From NCBI RefSeq assembly GCF_003576345.1, contig NZ_QWGB01000005.1, positions 1,054,001 to 1,118,000 of the forward strand: a stretch of 64,000 nucleotides of DNA, written 5' to 3'. How positions within the stretch are numbered: the first letter of the stretch is position 1; each line of letters starts with the position of its first letter. Positions 52,820 through 62,360 of this stretch are shown here, in pieces. Under the pieces are notes generated by a model. It searched no databases. It had not been told where the DNA came from and was given only the letters and a program-made list of their open reading frames with translations. Position numbers and translations under genes: made by a program. Source of the stretch: Henriciella barbarensis. GTDB taxonomy: Bacteria > Pseudomonadota > Alphaproteobacteria > Caulobacterales > Hyphomonadaceae.

Positions 52820-53393
52820 TATGTGTCTGGCTCCACTCATCGAGGGCTTTCAGAATTGCGTTCACAGTTGCGCGGTGAGGGCCCTCCTCACTCGTCACGA
52901 CCAGATCGGCCTTCTCATAGATGGGGGTGCGCTCATCGAGAAGTCGACTGAGGACGCCCTTCGGATTGTCGGCCTTCAGGAGCGGGCGGTGGCTGCGTCG
53001 AGAGACGCGTCGCCAGAGGGTCTCCAGGTCGGCATTGAGCCAGATTGTGATGGCTTTCTCGCGTAGCAGGTCACGCGTGTCCGGGTTGAGGTAGGCGCCG
53101 CCCCCCGTCGCGAGGACGTGAGGTGCTTCGTTGAGCAGCCGCTCAAGGACGCGGCGCTCGCCGCGCCTGAATTCTTCTTCGCCATGCAGGGCGAAGATAT
53201 CGGAGATCGAGAGGCTGGCTGCCTTTTCAATCTCATTGTCGCTATCGTAAAACTGGCGCCCCAGCGTATCTGCCAGCCGACGCCCCACGGTCGATTTGCC
53301 AGCGCCCATCAGTCCGACAAGCGCGACTGTGCGTTTAGAGATGGCTTGCCCTATTCGTGCCGGATCTGCGGTGTAGCTACTCTTTGTGGTCAT
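52812..53393 (-). CDS. aroK: Shikimate kinase
   Basis: The 193-residue protein has a Walker A motif VGLMGAGKSTVG, the shikimate-binding FYDSDNEIEKA and GEEEFRRGERRVL, and the GGGAYLN block. It phosphorylates shikimate. An N-terminal extension of about 20 residues precedes the kinase core. It opens the aroK-aroB-CNNM operon and is divergent from the small membrane protein gene. Confidence 0.95.
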   Translation of the reverse strand: MTTKSSYTADPARIGQAISKRTVALVGLMGAGKSTVGRRLADTLGRQFYDSDNEIEKAASLSISDIFALHGEEEFRRGERRVLERLLNEAPHVLATGGGAYLNPDTRDLLREKAITIWLNADLETLWRRVSRRSHRPLLKADNPKGVLSRLLDERTPIYEKADLVVTSEEGPHRATVNAILKALDEWSQTHND

Positions 53394-53486
53394 GGGCTTT
53401 TAAGCTCGCTCATGAGTGTCCTATACAGGCTCGACGTTGCTGGGCAACAATCGCGGTCATGCTAATGCCAATGAGGTTTCTTTCGA

Positions 53487-53621
53487 ATGCGCAAATGGTT
53501 CATCCTGTTCGCTGTCCTGATCATCGCCATTGTTGGCGCTCTTTGGTGGCTGGGCACCGAAGTCGATAATTCGCGCCCGGAAGCTGGCGAAGTGCGGATG
53601 GAGGTCGAGAATGTTTTCTAG
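53487..53621 (+). CDS. 44-residue single-pass membrane peptide gene
   Basis: The frame gives MRKWFILFAVLIIAIVGALW, then WLGTEVDNSRPEAGEVRMEVENVF. One membrane helix (residues about 4-23) is preceded by a basic head and followed by an acidic periplasmic tail. GAGG lies ten bases upstream of ATG 53487. The gene is too short for usual ORF calls. Its last 11 bases overlap the start of the exported protein gene, whose own GGAGG lies inside this small gene, so the two look translationally coupled. Confidence 0.62.
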   Translation: MRKWFILFAVLIIAIVGALWWLGTEVDNSRPEAGEVRMEVENVF

Positions 53622-55290
53622 ACCAGTTCAGGCGCTGCTTCTGGCAGCGTCGATCAGTTTGGGGGCAGAGGCCCAGATCCGTTCAAGCGGTCTCGACGAC
53701 GTGAACGCCTGGAACACCACGTTTCTGTCGCGCGGTGAGCGAGCGCTGACCGATCGGTTCTGGATATCTTCGGACCCGGATTTCCTGCTCGAGCTGATGC
53801 AGTCGCTCGACGTTGAGACAATGTCAGAGCCAGAGCGCGACCTGTTGAGCCGCGCGCTTCGTTCGCCATCGGTCGCGCCTCGGGGGGAAGGCTCCGGGAA
53901 GCTTCAGACGATGCGCCTTGAGTTGCTGGCCGCGCTGAACGAACGCCAGGCCGTCTCCGAGCTTGGTCGTCAGGTAGACACGCTGCCAGAGGGCATCGAC
54001 CCGGATGCTATCACGTCGGACAATCGACTTGCGCGCGGTGAGCTTGGCCTTGTCTGCGACCAGATGAACCCAGAGGCCGCCGAAAAGTTCTGGCTGGAGC
54101 TGCGCATCATTTGCGCGATCGAAGGTGACAATCTTGCCGAGGCAGAGCTGGCGCTTGAGCTGGCCGCCATCGAGGAGGGCGCCGATCCATGGGTCACCGA
54201 GACGGCGATTGCTATCATAGCTGAGTCTGAAGAACGCCCGGACGCGAGGCTTGGCTCCGGGCTGCAGGTTGCGTTTTCAGAGCTTGCTGATCTGGAAGTG
54301 ACCCCGGAAGCACTCGCGACAGCGCGGCCCGACCTCGCCATGGCATATGCCAATGACCGCGATAATCCTCTGGAGCTCCGCGTTCTGGCGGCCCGCCGGG
54401 CTGTGACCGAGGGTCTGCTGGATGCCCCGCAGTACCGCTCGCTTTTTGTCGATTATGTTTCCGCGCCGGATTTTGAGCCGCTGTCCGCGACCGAAGAGGC
54501 GTTTTTCCTTCTGACCCAAGTCGAGGAAGCGCCGGTGATTCTGCGCCCCGGTGACCTGACGGCGCTCGACCCGCTTGTCATCAAACAAGAGCTTGAAGCC
54601 GGCGAAGACGAGACCGAAGCTGTTGTGTCCCTAGAGCGCCGCCAGATAGAAGCGCTTGCCGCGGCTCTGGAGGAAGCGCGTGCAAGTGATGAGGGCATCG
54701 CCACGATCGCCAGCCTGTTCGAGGACGACCTGAAACGCTTTCCCGCAGATGCAGTCGAGCAGGAAGAAGCGCTGAACTTTGCCCGCGCCGCCATGGCCGT
54801 TGGGAACATGTCGCTCGCCAGTTTCTGGCTCGACGCAGCTGGTGTCGGGGCGGGTGACGCCTCCTACGAGGTGGATCTTATGCGTGGATATGGCTTGATC
54901 ATGTCGCGTGAGCGCAATCGTGCAACGATAGAGCGTGTGGCCGGAAACCTTGTGGGCGAAGATGCGAGTGACGCAGTGCGCGCGCAGGCGCTGTCCCTTT
55001 TCGCCGTCTGGGCGGCTTTTGATGTTTCGCTTCCAGTGGAGGCGCGTCAGGCTCTCGCAGCGCAGGTCGACGAGGAGGAAGTCCAGCCCTCATCGGGACA
55101 GATCGTTGCCATTGAGGCGGCAGCCCGCAACGGCGCGCATGGAGAGGCTCTATTGCTTGCGCTTAACGCAGTGGGCGGTCACCCGGCTGAGCTTTCTTCG
55201 GCCGGCCTGCAAAGCGTGCTTTCCACGCTTCGCAGGCTTGGCGCTGAAGATGAGGCACGCGAACTTGCGCTGGCAACAGGCGGCTTCTAG
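53611..55290 (+). CDS. Exported helical-repeat protein of unknown function
   Basis: The 559-residue protein starts with a signal peptide (MFSRPVQALLLAASISLGAEA), cleavage likely after GAEA. The mature part is acidic and made mostly of helices, with Ala/Leu/Glu repeats (AELALELAAIEEGADPWVTETAIAI, for example) that look like a solenoid such as TPR. I do not recognise a family. GGAGG six bases before ATG 53611 fixes the start. It is directly downstream of the 44-residue membrane peptide and divergent from aroK. Confidence 0.72.
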   Translation: MFSRPVQALLLAASISLGAEAQIRSSGLDDVNAWNTTFLSRGERALTDRFWISSDPDFLLELMQSLDVETMSEPERDLLSRALRSPSVAPRGEGSGKLQTMRLELLAALNERQAVSELGRQVDTLPEGIDPDAITSDNRLARGELGLVCDQMNPEAAEKFWLELRIICAIEGDNLAEAELALELAAIEEGADPWVTETAIAIIAESEERPDARLGSGLQVAFSELADLEVTPEALATARPDLAMAYANDRDNPLELRVLAARRAVTEGLLDAPQYRSLFVDYVSAPDFEPLSATEEAFFLLTQVEEAPVILRPGDLTALDPLVIKQELEAGEDETEAVVSLERRQIEALAAALEEARASDEGIATIASLFEDDLKRFPADAVEQEEALNFARAAMAVGNMSLASFWLDAAGVGAGDASYEVDLMRGYGLIMSRERNRATIERVAGNLVGEDASDAVRAQALSLFAVWAAFDVSLPVEARQALAAQVDEEEVQPSSGQIVAIEAAARNGAHGEALLLALNAVGGHPAELSSAGLQSVLSTLRRLGAEDEARELALATGGF

Positions 55291-55296
55291 CGCCCT

Positions 55297-56103
55297 CTAG
55301 CGGCCCTTGAAGTTCGCTTCGCGCTTTTCGAGGAAGGCCATCATGCCTTCGCGGGCGTCTTCTGACCGCATGAGCGGTAGCAGCTGCAGGAAGACGTGGT
55401 GGACGTGTTCGGTGAACGGCTCTGAAAGGCCCATGCGCATCAGGCGTTTGGACGCCTGAACCGCGAGCGGCGCATTGGCGGTTATCTCCTTCGCCAGCGC
55501 GCGAGCTTCATTCATAAGCTCGTCATGCGCAACGACTTTGGAGCAGAGCCCCTCGTCGAGGCATTCATCGGCCTTGAGCGTGCGTCCTGTGAAGATGAGC
55601 TCGCATGCTTTTTCCCAGCCCAGCATGCGCGGCAGGAACCAGGTGCCACCGCTTTCCGGCAGGATACCGCGCTTGGTAAAGGCGGCCGCCATCTTGGCTT
55701 TGTCAGACATGATGCGGATATCGCAGCCGAGCGCTGTATCCATGCCATAGCCTGCCGCGCCGCCATTGATGGCGCAGATCGTCGGCGTATCCATGTTGAA
55801 GAGGATGGTTGGCGGCGTATTGCGAAGGTCCAGATTGGCCGACGAGACCGCACCGGAGCCCATTCCTTCGCCCTTGGTTGCACTTTCGAGGTTGAGGCCT
55901 GCGCAGAAGGCGCGGCCCGCGCCGGTCAGGATCACGCAGCGCACATCCGTGTCGGCATCCGCTTTCAGTAGTGCGCTGGAAAGACCGTCCAGCATCGGTC
56001 CGGAGATGGTGTTCATACGGTCCGGGGCGTTCAGCGTGATCGTCGCGATATGATCGCTCACCTCGTAGAGGATTTCTTCAAATGTCGTGGCGGTATCTGG
56101 CAT
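55297..56103 (-). CDS. Enoyl-CoA hydratase/isomerase family protein
   Basis: The 268-residue crotonase-fold protein has the oxyanion-hole residues in RAFCAGLNLESA and GGAAGYGMDTALGCDIRIMSDKAKM, and a Glu in RGILPESGGTWFLPRMLG. It probably hydrates an enoyl-CoA in fatty or aromatic acid use. The stop is seven bases past the end of the convergent exported protein gene. The alkene reductase gene lies just upstream on the same strand. Confidence 0.88.
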   Translation of the reverse strand: MPDTATTFEEILYEVSDHIATITLNAPDRMNTISGPMLDGLSSALLKADADTDVRCVILTGAGRAFCAGLNLESATKGEGMGSGAVSSANLDLRNTPPTILFNMDTPTICAINGGAAGYGMDTALGCDIRIMSDKAKMAAAFTKRGILPESGGTWFLPRMLGWEKACELIFTGRTLKADECLDEGLCSKVVAHDELMNEARALAKEITANAPLAVQASKRLMRMGLSEPFTEHVHHVFLQLLPLMRSEDAREGMMAFLEKREANFKGR

Positions 56104-56127
56104 TGTCTGTCTCCCTTGGGCGCTGGT

Positions 56128-57219
56128 TTACGCCTCTTCCATCGTTGGAAAGTCGGTGTAGCCGCGAGCGCCGCCGCCATAATAGGCGTTTAGCGGGGCT
56201 TCATGCAGCTCGGCATTGGCTTTCAGGCGCTCGACGAGGTCTGGATTGCCAATGAACGGCCGCCCAAAAGCGATGATGTCGCCGGTGTTCTTGGCGCGGG
56301 CGTCGACCGCCATGTCGCGGGTGTAGAGATTGTTGAGGATAGTCGGGCCTTTGAAGCGCGTCCGAAGTTTCAGGACGTCGAAATAGGGCTCTGGCGTGCG
56401 AGTGACGCCGGTATCGCCCTCGACCAGATCGAGCCAGCCAATCCCAAGCTCATTCATCATGTCGATGACGTGATTGAAGAGCGGCTCCGGGTCTGTGTCC
56501 CATGTCCCGTAGGCATGAGCGAGGGGGGCCAGCCGCACCATGATGCGTTTGCCGTCCCAGACTTTCAGGCAAGCCTCTAGTATTTCTTTGAGGAAGCGAG
56601 CGCGGTTCTCGATGGAGCCGCCATATTCGTCATCCCGCTGGTTCGTCATGTCATTGAGGAAGGCGGAGATCAGGTAGGAGTGCGCGGCATGAAGCTCAAT
56701 GCCATCAAAGCCTGCCTTCTTGGCGCGGGTGGCGGCAGCTTCATAGGCCCCGATCATGCCCTTGATATCCGCCGTGGTCATGACGTGGATCGGCTCATAG
56801 GGCTTCGGGCCCTGTTCGGTAAAAATTTCACCGGGCTGGCTATACTCTGACGGCGAGACGGGCGGTGTCCGGCCATCGGCGCTCAGCGATGAATGGCTGA
56901 GGCGGCCCGCATGCCAGAGCTGGCTGAAGATGAGGCCATCCTTGGCGTGGACCGCATCGGTAACCTCTTTCCAACCTGCGATCTGATCGTCTTCCCAGAG
57001 GCCGGGGAGCATGGGGCCGCCGCGCCCGCCGGGCGTCACGGCAGTTGCCTCTGTAATGAGCAGGCCTGCGCCCGCACGCTGGGAGTAATAGGCCGCCTGT
57101 AAATCGCCTGCCTTGCCGTCCTGCGTCGCGCGGGCGCGCGTAAGTGGCGAGAGGGCAATACGGTTTTTGAGCGTCAGACCGTTAAAGCTGACGGGGTCGA
57201 AAAGATCGGTCTTGGACAT
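56128..57219 (-). CDS. Alkene reductase, old yellow enzyme family (NemA-like)
   Basis: The 363-residue flavoenzyme shows the OYE landmarks: NRIALSPLTRARATQDGKAG, LHAAHSYLISAFLND with the substrate His pair, NQRDDEYGGSIENRARFL, and the C-terminal FGRPFIGNPDLVERL. It reduces activated C=C or nitro-ester bonds with NAD(P)H. It may form an operon with the enoyl-CoA hydratase gene 24 bases downstream. Confidence 0.92.
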   Translation of the reverse strand: MSKTDLFDPVSFNGLTLKNRIALSPLTRARATQDGKAGDLQAAYYSQRAGAGLLITEATAVTPGGRGGPMLPGLWEDDQIAGWKEVTDAVHAKDGLIFSQLWHAGRLSHSSLSADGRTPPVSPSEYSQPGEIFTEQGPKPYEPIHVMTTADIKGMIGAYEAAATRAKKAGFDGIELHAAHSYLISAFLNDMTNQRDDEYGGSIENRARFLKEILEACLKVWDGKRIMVRLAPLAHAYGTWDTDPEPLFNHVIDMMNELGIGWLDLVEGDTGVTRTPEPYFDVLKLRTRFKGPTILNNLYTRDMAVDARAKNTGDIIAFGRPFIGNPDLVERLKANAELHEAPLNAYYGGGARGYTDFPTMEEA

Positions 57220-57300
57220 GTGGCAGGCCTCCCGGAGATTATGTTTTCCGGCAAAGTATCAGGCAAAAGCGGCCTGCCTATCAGTGACGTGGGGGAGGGT

Positions 57301-58272
57301 CTACTCCAACCGACTAACGAAGCTATCCCAGATGCGCTCGGCAGCCTGCTGACTATCTAGGTATTCATTTCCGCCCATCATCCAAGACCCCATAGTCGAT
57401 TTCAAATATGGCACTCCGTTATTGAGCGCTACTTCGAGAACACCGTTCATGGTGTCAATTCTTCCATCGTCACTCATGTGGAATTTGATTCCGTTGCCAA
57501 AGTGGCGACCGTCCACGTAGACTGTAATGCCAGATTTCTTCGATCCGGATTGGTAAAGGGTTGCCACAAAACGATTGGCATCTAGGCGCCGGAAGCGACC
57601 AGACGTTGCTCCATTGAGGGCATTTATGGACGCTTCAAAGCGTTGTGATATTTCGTCGAAAGCTTGATGTTTAAAGTCATCGCGTTCTTCGTCCGTAAGC
57701 TTGCGCCTGCGCGAAACACGCATCGGCGACAGCGGGACGCTTTGCGTAGCTCCCTTCGGCAGAGAAGCGGGAGCGGGCGCATTTGAAGGCTTAGTTTCGC
57801 CAAGCGCCGGCGACACTTCACTAGCTTCAGCTGAAGCAGCGGCCTTGATGCCCTTGGCTACAATATCCCACGCTTCATCCTTATCCGCCCAATGCAAAGA
57901 CATGATGGCCTTGGCGTCGGTAGGAAGCCCGGCCAATCTTCCAAACGGTTCTTCTTGCCAACCACACTTCCTGAGAATGATGGGAATTACCCGCGCGGTA
58001 CCTTCTTGGTGCCGCCGTATTGCCTCAGAAAGTTCAGTGTGGATGCAATAGTCCGAAGCTAAAAAATCTGGACTCACCAACAGGGCCACTATTTGAGCTT
58101 GCCGAAGGGCGTCGCCTACCTTCTCGTCAATATCGTCACCCGGAATGATATGCCCGTCAAACCATGGGGAGATGACTCCCCTACGTTCAAGAGGTTTGAT
58201 GTGAGTTTTTAGCGTTTCTAGATGGCTGCTATCTGCATGCGAGTATGAGATGAAAAGAGACTTGGCCGACAT
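57301..58272 (-). CDS. TIR-domain protein with unidentified C-terminal domain
   Basis: The 323-residue protein opens with a bacterial TIR domain (about residues 5-140): LFISYSHADSSHLETL, ISPWFDG, VALLVSPDFLASDYCIHTEL and IIPIILRKC-like segments. Glu80 in IHTEL is placed like the NADase catalytic Glu of TIR enzymes. A Pro/Ala-rich linker (about 147-185) leads to a C-terminal domain (about 190-323) that I do not recognise; it has an amphipathic helix (FKHQAFDEISQRFEAS) and a beta-like part. TIR proteins serve in anti-phage defence and NAD cleavage. Base composition is lower in GC than the flanks. No Shine-Dalgarno is clear at 58272. Confidence 0.8.
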   Translation of the reverse strand: MSAKSLFISYSHADSSHLETLKTHIKPLERRGVISPWFDGHIIPGDDIDEKVGDALRQAQIVALLVSPDFLASDYCIHTELSEAIRRHQEGTARVIPIILRKCGWQEEPFGRLAGLPTDAKAIMSLHWADKDEAWDIVAKGIKAAASAEASEVSPALGETKPSNAPAPASLPKGATQSVPLSPMRVSRRRKLTDEERDDFKHQAFDEISQRFEASINALNGATSGRFRRLDANRFVATLYQSGSKKSGITVYVDGRHFGNGIKFHMSDDGRIDTMNGVLEVALNNGVPYLKSTMGSWMMGGNEYLDSQQAAERIWDSFVSRLE

Positions 58273-58345
58273 CAATCACAGGTATCCCAACCGGATTCGG
58301 AACAAAAAGAGAATCGTGCCTTATATAAGACGATCCCGAAAGACA

Positions 58346-58546
58346 ATGAAAGGAATTGATGGTCCGATGCCAGTCAACACAATATACGTCTGCTTAAAAT
58401 GTCAGCACGACTTCAACGTCCCAATCTACTCTGTTGAAGAGCAGAAGGAAGAGGTGCGGCGAGACCCAAGCATGAGCTTTGGGAAGGCGAATTGTCCTCG
58501 CTGTGACAGTTTCGATGTCTTGGAGCAAGCGAAACTCGTGGCTTAA
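58346..58546 (+). CDS. Small zinc-ribbon protein divergent from the TIR gene
   Basis: The frame includes [20 protein letters not shown] and ends with [19 protein letters not shown]. Two CxxC knuckles (C9 and C12, C43 and C46 when counted from ATG 58367) form a likely zinc ribbon. I do not know the family. Starts at ATG 58346 or ATG 58367 are possible, and neither has a good Shine-Dalgarno. The gene ends overlapping the lepA stop. It is divergent from the TIR gene with 73 bases between starts, AT-rich like it, so the two may have come in together. Confidence 0.55.
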   Translation: MKGIDGPMPVNTIYVCLKCQHDFNVPIYSVEEQKEEVRRDPSMSFGKANCPRCDSFDVLEQAKLVA

Positions 58547-60348
58547 TCATCATCCATACGCAGGGCGGCCACGAAGGCTTCCTGCGGGATTTCGACCTTG
58601 CCGAACTGGCGCATGCGCTGTTTGCCGGCTTTCTGCTTTTCCAGCAGTTTCTTCTTCCGGGTCGCGTCGCCGCCATAGCATTTCGAGGTCACATCCTTGC
58701 GGAGCGCCGAAATGGTTTCGCGTGCGATGACGCGGCCACCAATGGCGGCCTGGATCGGGATCTTGAACATCTGGCGGGGGATGAGGTCCTTGAGGCGCTC
58801 GCACATCTGGCGTCCCCGGCCTTCAGCGCGGTCACGGTGGACCAGCATGGAAAGCGCATCGACCGGCTCATCATTCACCAGGATCGACATCTTCACGAGG
58901 TTTTCGGCGCGGTGGCCGATGATCTCATAGTCGAAGCTCGCATAGCCCTTGGAGATGGATTTCAGGCGGTCATAGAAGTCGAAGACGATCTCATTGAGCG
59001 GCAGCTCATACTTCACCATGGCGCGCCCACCGACATAGGAGAGCTCTTTTTGAATGCCGCGGCGGTCCTGACAAAGTTGCAGGATGGAGCCGAGATAATC
59101 GTCCGGTGTGTAGATCGTCGCATTGATCCACGGCTCACGGATTTCGCTGATGCGCACAACATCGGGCATGTCTGCCGGATTGTGCAGCTCCATCTCGGTG
59201 CCATCCGTCATGGTCATTTCGTAGACCACGGATGGAGCGGTTGCGATCAGGTCGAGGTCAAACTCGCGGCTGAGGCGTTCCTGAATGATCTCCAAGTGAA
59301 GAAGGCCGAGGAAACCGCAGCGAAAGCCCATGCCAAGCGCTGCCGAGGTTTCCATTTCCCAGGTGAAGCTGGCGTCATTCAGGCGCAGCTTCGACATGGC
59401 CGCGCGCAGGTCATCAAAATCACCTGCATCGACCGGGAAGAGGCCGCAGAAGACCATCGGCACGACTTCCTTATAGCCCGGAAGCGGCGTGTCAGTCTGG
59501 TTCTTTTCTTCGGTGATGGTGTCGCCGACAGCGGTGTCAGCCACTTCCTTGATCGAGGCAACGAAGAAGCCGACTTCGCCGGGGCCAAGTTCGTCGACAT
59601 CTGTTGGTTTCGGTCCGAAGACGCCAACCTTGTCGATCTCATAGGTCGACTTGGCGCGCATCATGCGGATCTTCTGCTTCTTCTTCATCACGCCGTCGAC
59701 GATGCGCACGATGACGACCACGCCGAGATAGGGGTCGTAATAGGCATCAATCAGCGAGGCTTTCAGCGGCTTGTCGCGGTCGCCTTCATGCGGTGGGGGC
59801 AGGCGCGTGACGATAGCTTCAAGGACGTCCTCGATGCCGATATTATTCTTGGCAGACGTCATGATGGCGTCTGAAGCATCGAGGCCGATAATGTCCTCAA
59901 TCTGCTCCTTCACGCGGTCGGGCTCTGCGGCTGGCAGGTCAATCTTGTTGAGGACCGGGACGATTTCGTGGTCCTGCTCGATCGCCTGATAGACGTTGGC
60001 GAGCGTCTGGGCCTCAACGCCCTGAGAGGCGTCCACGACGAGGAGCGAGCCTTCACAGGCGGCAAGGCAGCGGCTGACCTCGTAGGAGAAGTCAACGTGG
60101 CCGGGCGTATCCATCAGGTTCAGGACGTAGGTCTCGCCATCTTTGGCAGTGTAGTTCAGGCGGACCGTTTGTGCCTTGATCGTGATGCCGCGTTCCTGCT
60201 CGATATCCATGGAATCGAGCACCTGTTCGCGCATCTCACGATCAGTGAGACCGCCCGTGACCTGGATGAGCCGGTCAGCGAGGGTGGACTTGCCGTGGTC
60301 GATATGCGCCACGATGGAAAAATTGCGGATCTTTTCGCGGGGTGTCAT
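58543..60348 (-). CDS. lepA: Elongation factor 4 (LepA)
   Basis: The 601-residue GTPase shows [19 protein letters not shown] (G1), the [18 protein letters not shown]2 region, [18 protein letters not shown] (G3) and LNKIDLP (G4). The C-terminal EF-4 domain ends [23 protein letters not shown]. LepA back-translocates or remodels stalled ribosomes. Length is as expected. A long plus-strand open frame inside it is its antisense shadow. Confidence 0.96.
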   Translation of the reverse strand: MTPREKIRNFSIVAHIDHGKSTLADRLIQVTGGLTDREMREQVLDSMDIEQERGITIKAQTVRLNYTAKDGETYVLNLMDTPGHVDFSYEVSRCLAACEGSLLVVDASQGVEAQTLANVYQAIEQDHEIVPVLNKIDLPAAEPDRVKEQIEDIIGLDASDAIMTSAKNNIGIEDVLEAIVTRLPPPHEGDRDKPLKASLIDAYYDPYLGVVVIVRIVDGVMKKKQKIRMMRAKSTYEIDKVGVFGPKPTDVDELGPGEVGFFVASIKEVADTAVGDTITEEKNQTDTPLPGYKEVVPMVFCGLFPVDAGDFDDLRAAMSKLRLNDASFTWEMETSAALGMGFRCGFLGLLHLEIIQERLSREFDLDLIATAPSVVYEMTMTDGTEMELHNPADMPDVVRISEIREPWINATIYTPDDYLGSILQLCQDRRGIQKELSYVGGRAMVKYELPLNEIVFDFYDRLKSISKGYASFDYEIIGHRAENLVKMSILVNDEPVDALSMLVHRDRAEGRGRQMCERLKDLIPRQMFKIPIQAAIGGRVIARETISALRKDVTSKCYGGDATRKKKLLEKQKAGKQRMRQFGKVEIPQEAFVAALRMDDD

Positions 60349-60453
60349 GGCCCGCCATATAGCGGGGCTTGCCGTCCCCGACTAGCGGCTGCGTGCTGTC
60401 AATGCGGGGTGTTTCAGGCTTTCTGTAAGGGTTTGCGCAGTATAGAAGGCCAC

Positions 60454-61566
60454 ATGGCCGACACGCAGACGCTGATCGACAAGACAACAGAGACCCAGCC
60501 GGGCATCACAGCCGAGGGCTGGCTGACCGATAGCTGGTATCTAGCCTGTCCATCGAAAGCGCTCAAACCCGGCGGGTTGAAGCATGTCATCATGCTGGAT
60601 CAGCCGATCGTGGTTGGCCGGACAGAGGCCGGCGAAGCCTTCGCGTTGCGTGATATATGCCCGCACCGGCTGGTGCCGTTGTCAGCTGGAAAGCAGGTCG
60701 ACACCAATGGTGAGCCGACGGTCGAGTGCCCCTACCATGGTTGGCGTTTTGGCACAGACGGGGTCTGCCGCCACATGCCGAGCGTTCTGGAAGACCAGCC
60801 TTATGAGCCGGGCAGGTTCAGGGTGCGCCGCTATCCCGTGCATGAAAAGAACGGGATGATCTTTATCTTCATCCCACATGATCCAAAGTTCGATGGCGAG
60901 CCGGACGTACCGCCGCCTGATTTCGGTCAGCTGCCCGACAAGCCGAAATTCGTGATCGAAGAGACGTTCAACGCGCATATGGATGACGCGGTCGTCGGCC
61001 TGATGGACCCGGCGCATGTCGCGTTTGTCCATTCACAGTGGTGGTGGCGCCCGCCGAGTGTTGGCCTAAAGCTAAAAGAAAAGCCCTTTGTGCCGCGCGA
61101 CCGTGGCTGGGCAATCGACCGCCACCAGCCCTCATCCAATTCGCTCGCCTACAAGGCTTTATTCGGCGGTAAAGTCACGACGCAGATCATTTTCCAGCTG
61201 CCCGGCTACCGCTGGGAGATCGTCGAGAATGACACCGCTCGCCTGCTGACGCTGACCTGCCTGACACCGGTCTACAAGAAGCAGACGCGCATTACGCAGG
61301 TGACCTGGTTCTTCGGGGCACCGTTGCTGAACCTTGCTATCCCGATCTTCAAGCCGGCAGCACGGAAATTTCTGAGGCAGGACGGCGACATCGTCGACTT
61401 GCAGAATGAAGGCATGAAGTATCAGAAGGCGATGATCTGGATCGACGATATCGATGTGCAGGCCAAATGGTACCGCACGCTGAAGAAGGAATGGGCAGCT
61501 TCGCGCACCGAAGGCCGCCCGTTCGATAATCCGATCAAGCCAGTGACGCTCCGGTGGCGCAGCTAG
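60454..61566 (+). CDS. Rieske-type aromatic ring-hydroxylating oxygenase subunit
   Basis: The 370-residue protein has a Rieske centre (CPHRLVPLSAG, then CPYHGWRFG, each C-x-H) near residues 70-95. The mononuclear iron site lies in NAHMDDAVVGLMDPAHVAFVHSQW, with Asp and the two His. The substrate is unknown, and no ferredoxin or reductase gene is adjacent. GAAGG precedes ATG 60454; the frame upstream inside lepA is a shadow. Confidence 0.87.
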   Translation: MADTQTLIDKTTETQPGITAEGWLTDSWYLACPSKALKPGGLKHVIMLDQPIVVGRTEAGEAFALRDICPHRLVPLSAGKQVDTNGEPTVECPYHGWRFGTDGVCRHMPSVLEDQPYEPGRFRVRRYPVHEKNGMIFIFIPHDPKFDGEPDVPPPDFGQLPDKPKFVIEETFNAHMDDAVVGLMDPAHVAFVHSQWWWRPPSVGLKLKEKPFVPRDRGWAIDRHQPSSNSLAYKALFGGKVTTQIIFQLPGYRWEIVENDTARLLTLTCLTPVYKKQTRITQVTWFFGAPLLNLAIPIFKPAARKFLRQDGDIVDLQNEGMKYQKAMIWIDDIDVQAKWYRTLKKEWAASRTEGRPFDNPIKPVTLRWRS

Positions 61567-61713
61567 GTCCCGCTAGCTGCGGTCTACGATAGGCCGGAAA
61601 TATTTCTTTGCAGGCACGCGCACCGGCGCACTTGTAATCGTGCTGCGTTCAGCAATCTCTGAAGCAGCTCCGCTAAAAATTTGGATCTTACAGGAAAGGC
61701 GCGCCAGCCAAGC

Positions 61714-62346
61714 ATGACGCACACCCTCGTTGAACAATTCATCCTGCTATGGGTCGTGATTGATCCGATCGGGACTATCCCGGTCTTCATCGCGGTCGTC
61801 GCAGGCGTGGCGGCGGCAGACCGATGGAAGATTGCGTTGAAGGCCACAATTGCGGCAACCGTTGTTTTGCTTCTGTTTCTGGTTGGCGGGCAGTTTCTGA
61901 TTAATGCGCTGGGCATCAGCCTGCCGGCGTTTCAGATTGCAGGCGGTATCGTGCTGCTTCTCTTCGCGCTTACAATGATCTTTGGTGATTCAAAGCCTGA
62001 AAGCGAGGCGCAACAATGGTCAGCTGAAGAAGATGGGTACTCGTCTGTCGCGATCTTCCCGCTCGCCATGCCGTCGCTCGCCTCACCAGGGGCAATTCTC
62101 GCCGTTGTCGTACTGACCGATAATAACCGCTTCTCAATTCAGGAGCAGGCGATGACCGGCGGAATCATGTTAGCCGTCATGGCCTGCGCGTTCATTCTGA
62201 TGCTGGCGGCTACGCCCATTCTTCGTATCATCAAGATCGCGGGTGCCGCACTGGTCAGCCGGATTATGGGCATGATCCTCGCGGCTGTTGCCGTGAACAC
62301 GGTCATCCTCGCCGTGATCGAACTGATCCGGACAGTCGAAATTTAG
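61714..62346 (+). CDS. MarC family integral membrane protein
   Basis: The 210-residue protein has six hydrophobic segments and the MarC motif FILLWVVIDPIGTIPVFIAVV. The second conserved block IFPLAMPSLASPGAI follows, as in MarC/NAAT-type transporters. The function is unclear in most members. ATG 61714 gives the usual length; an upstream in-frame TTG at 61681 is unlikely. Confidence 0.88.
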   Translation: MTHTLVEQFILLWVVIDPIGTIPVFIAVVAGVAAADRWKIALKATIAATVVLLLFLVGGQFLINALGISLPAFQIAGGIVLLLFALTMIFGDSKPESEAQQWSAEEDGYSSVAIFPLAMPSLASPGAILAVVVLTDNNRFSIQEQAMTGGIMLAVMACAFILMLAATPILRIIKIAGAALVSRIMGMILAAVAVNTVILAVIELIRTVEI

Positions 62347-62360
62347 ATTGAAGTGAAGCC

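Noticed and set aside
58837-59874. 345-codon plus-strand open frame inside lepA
   Set aside because: It is the antisense shadow of lepA, with no recognisable domain and no Shine-Dalgarno.
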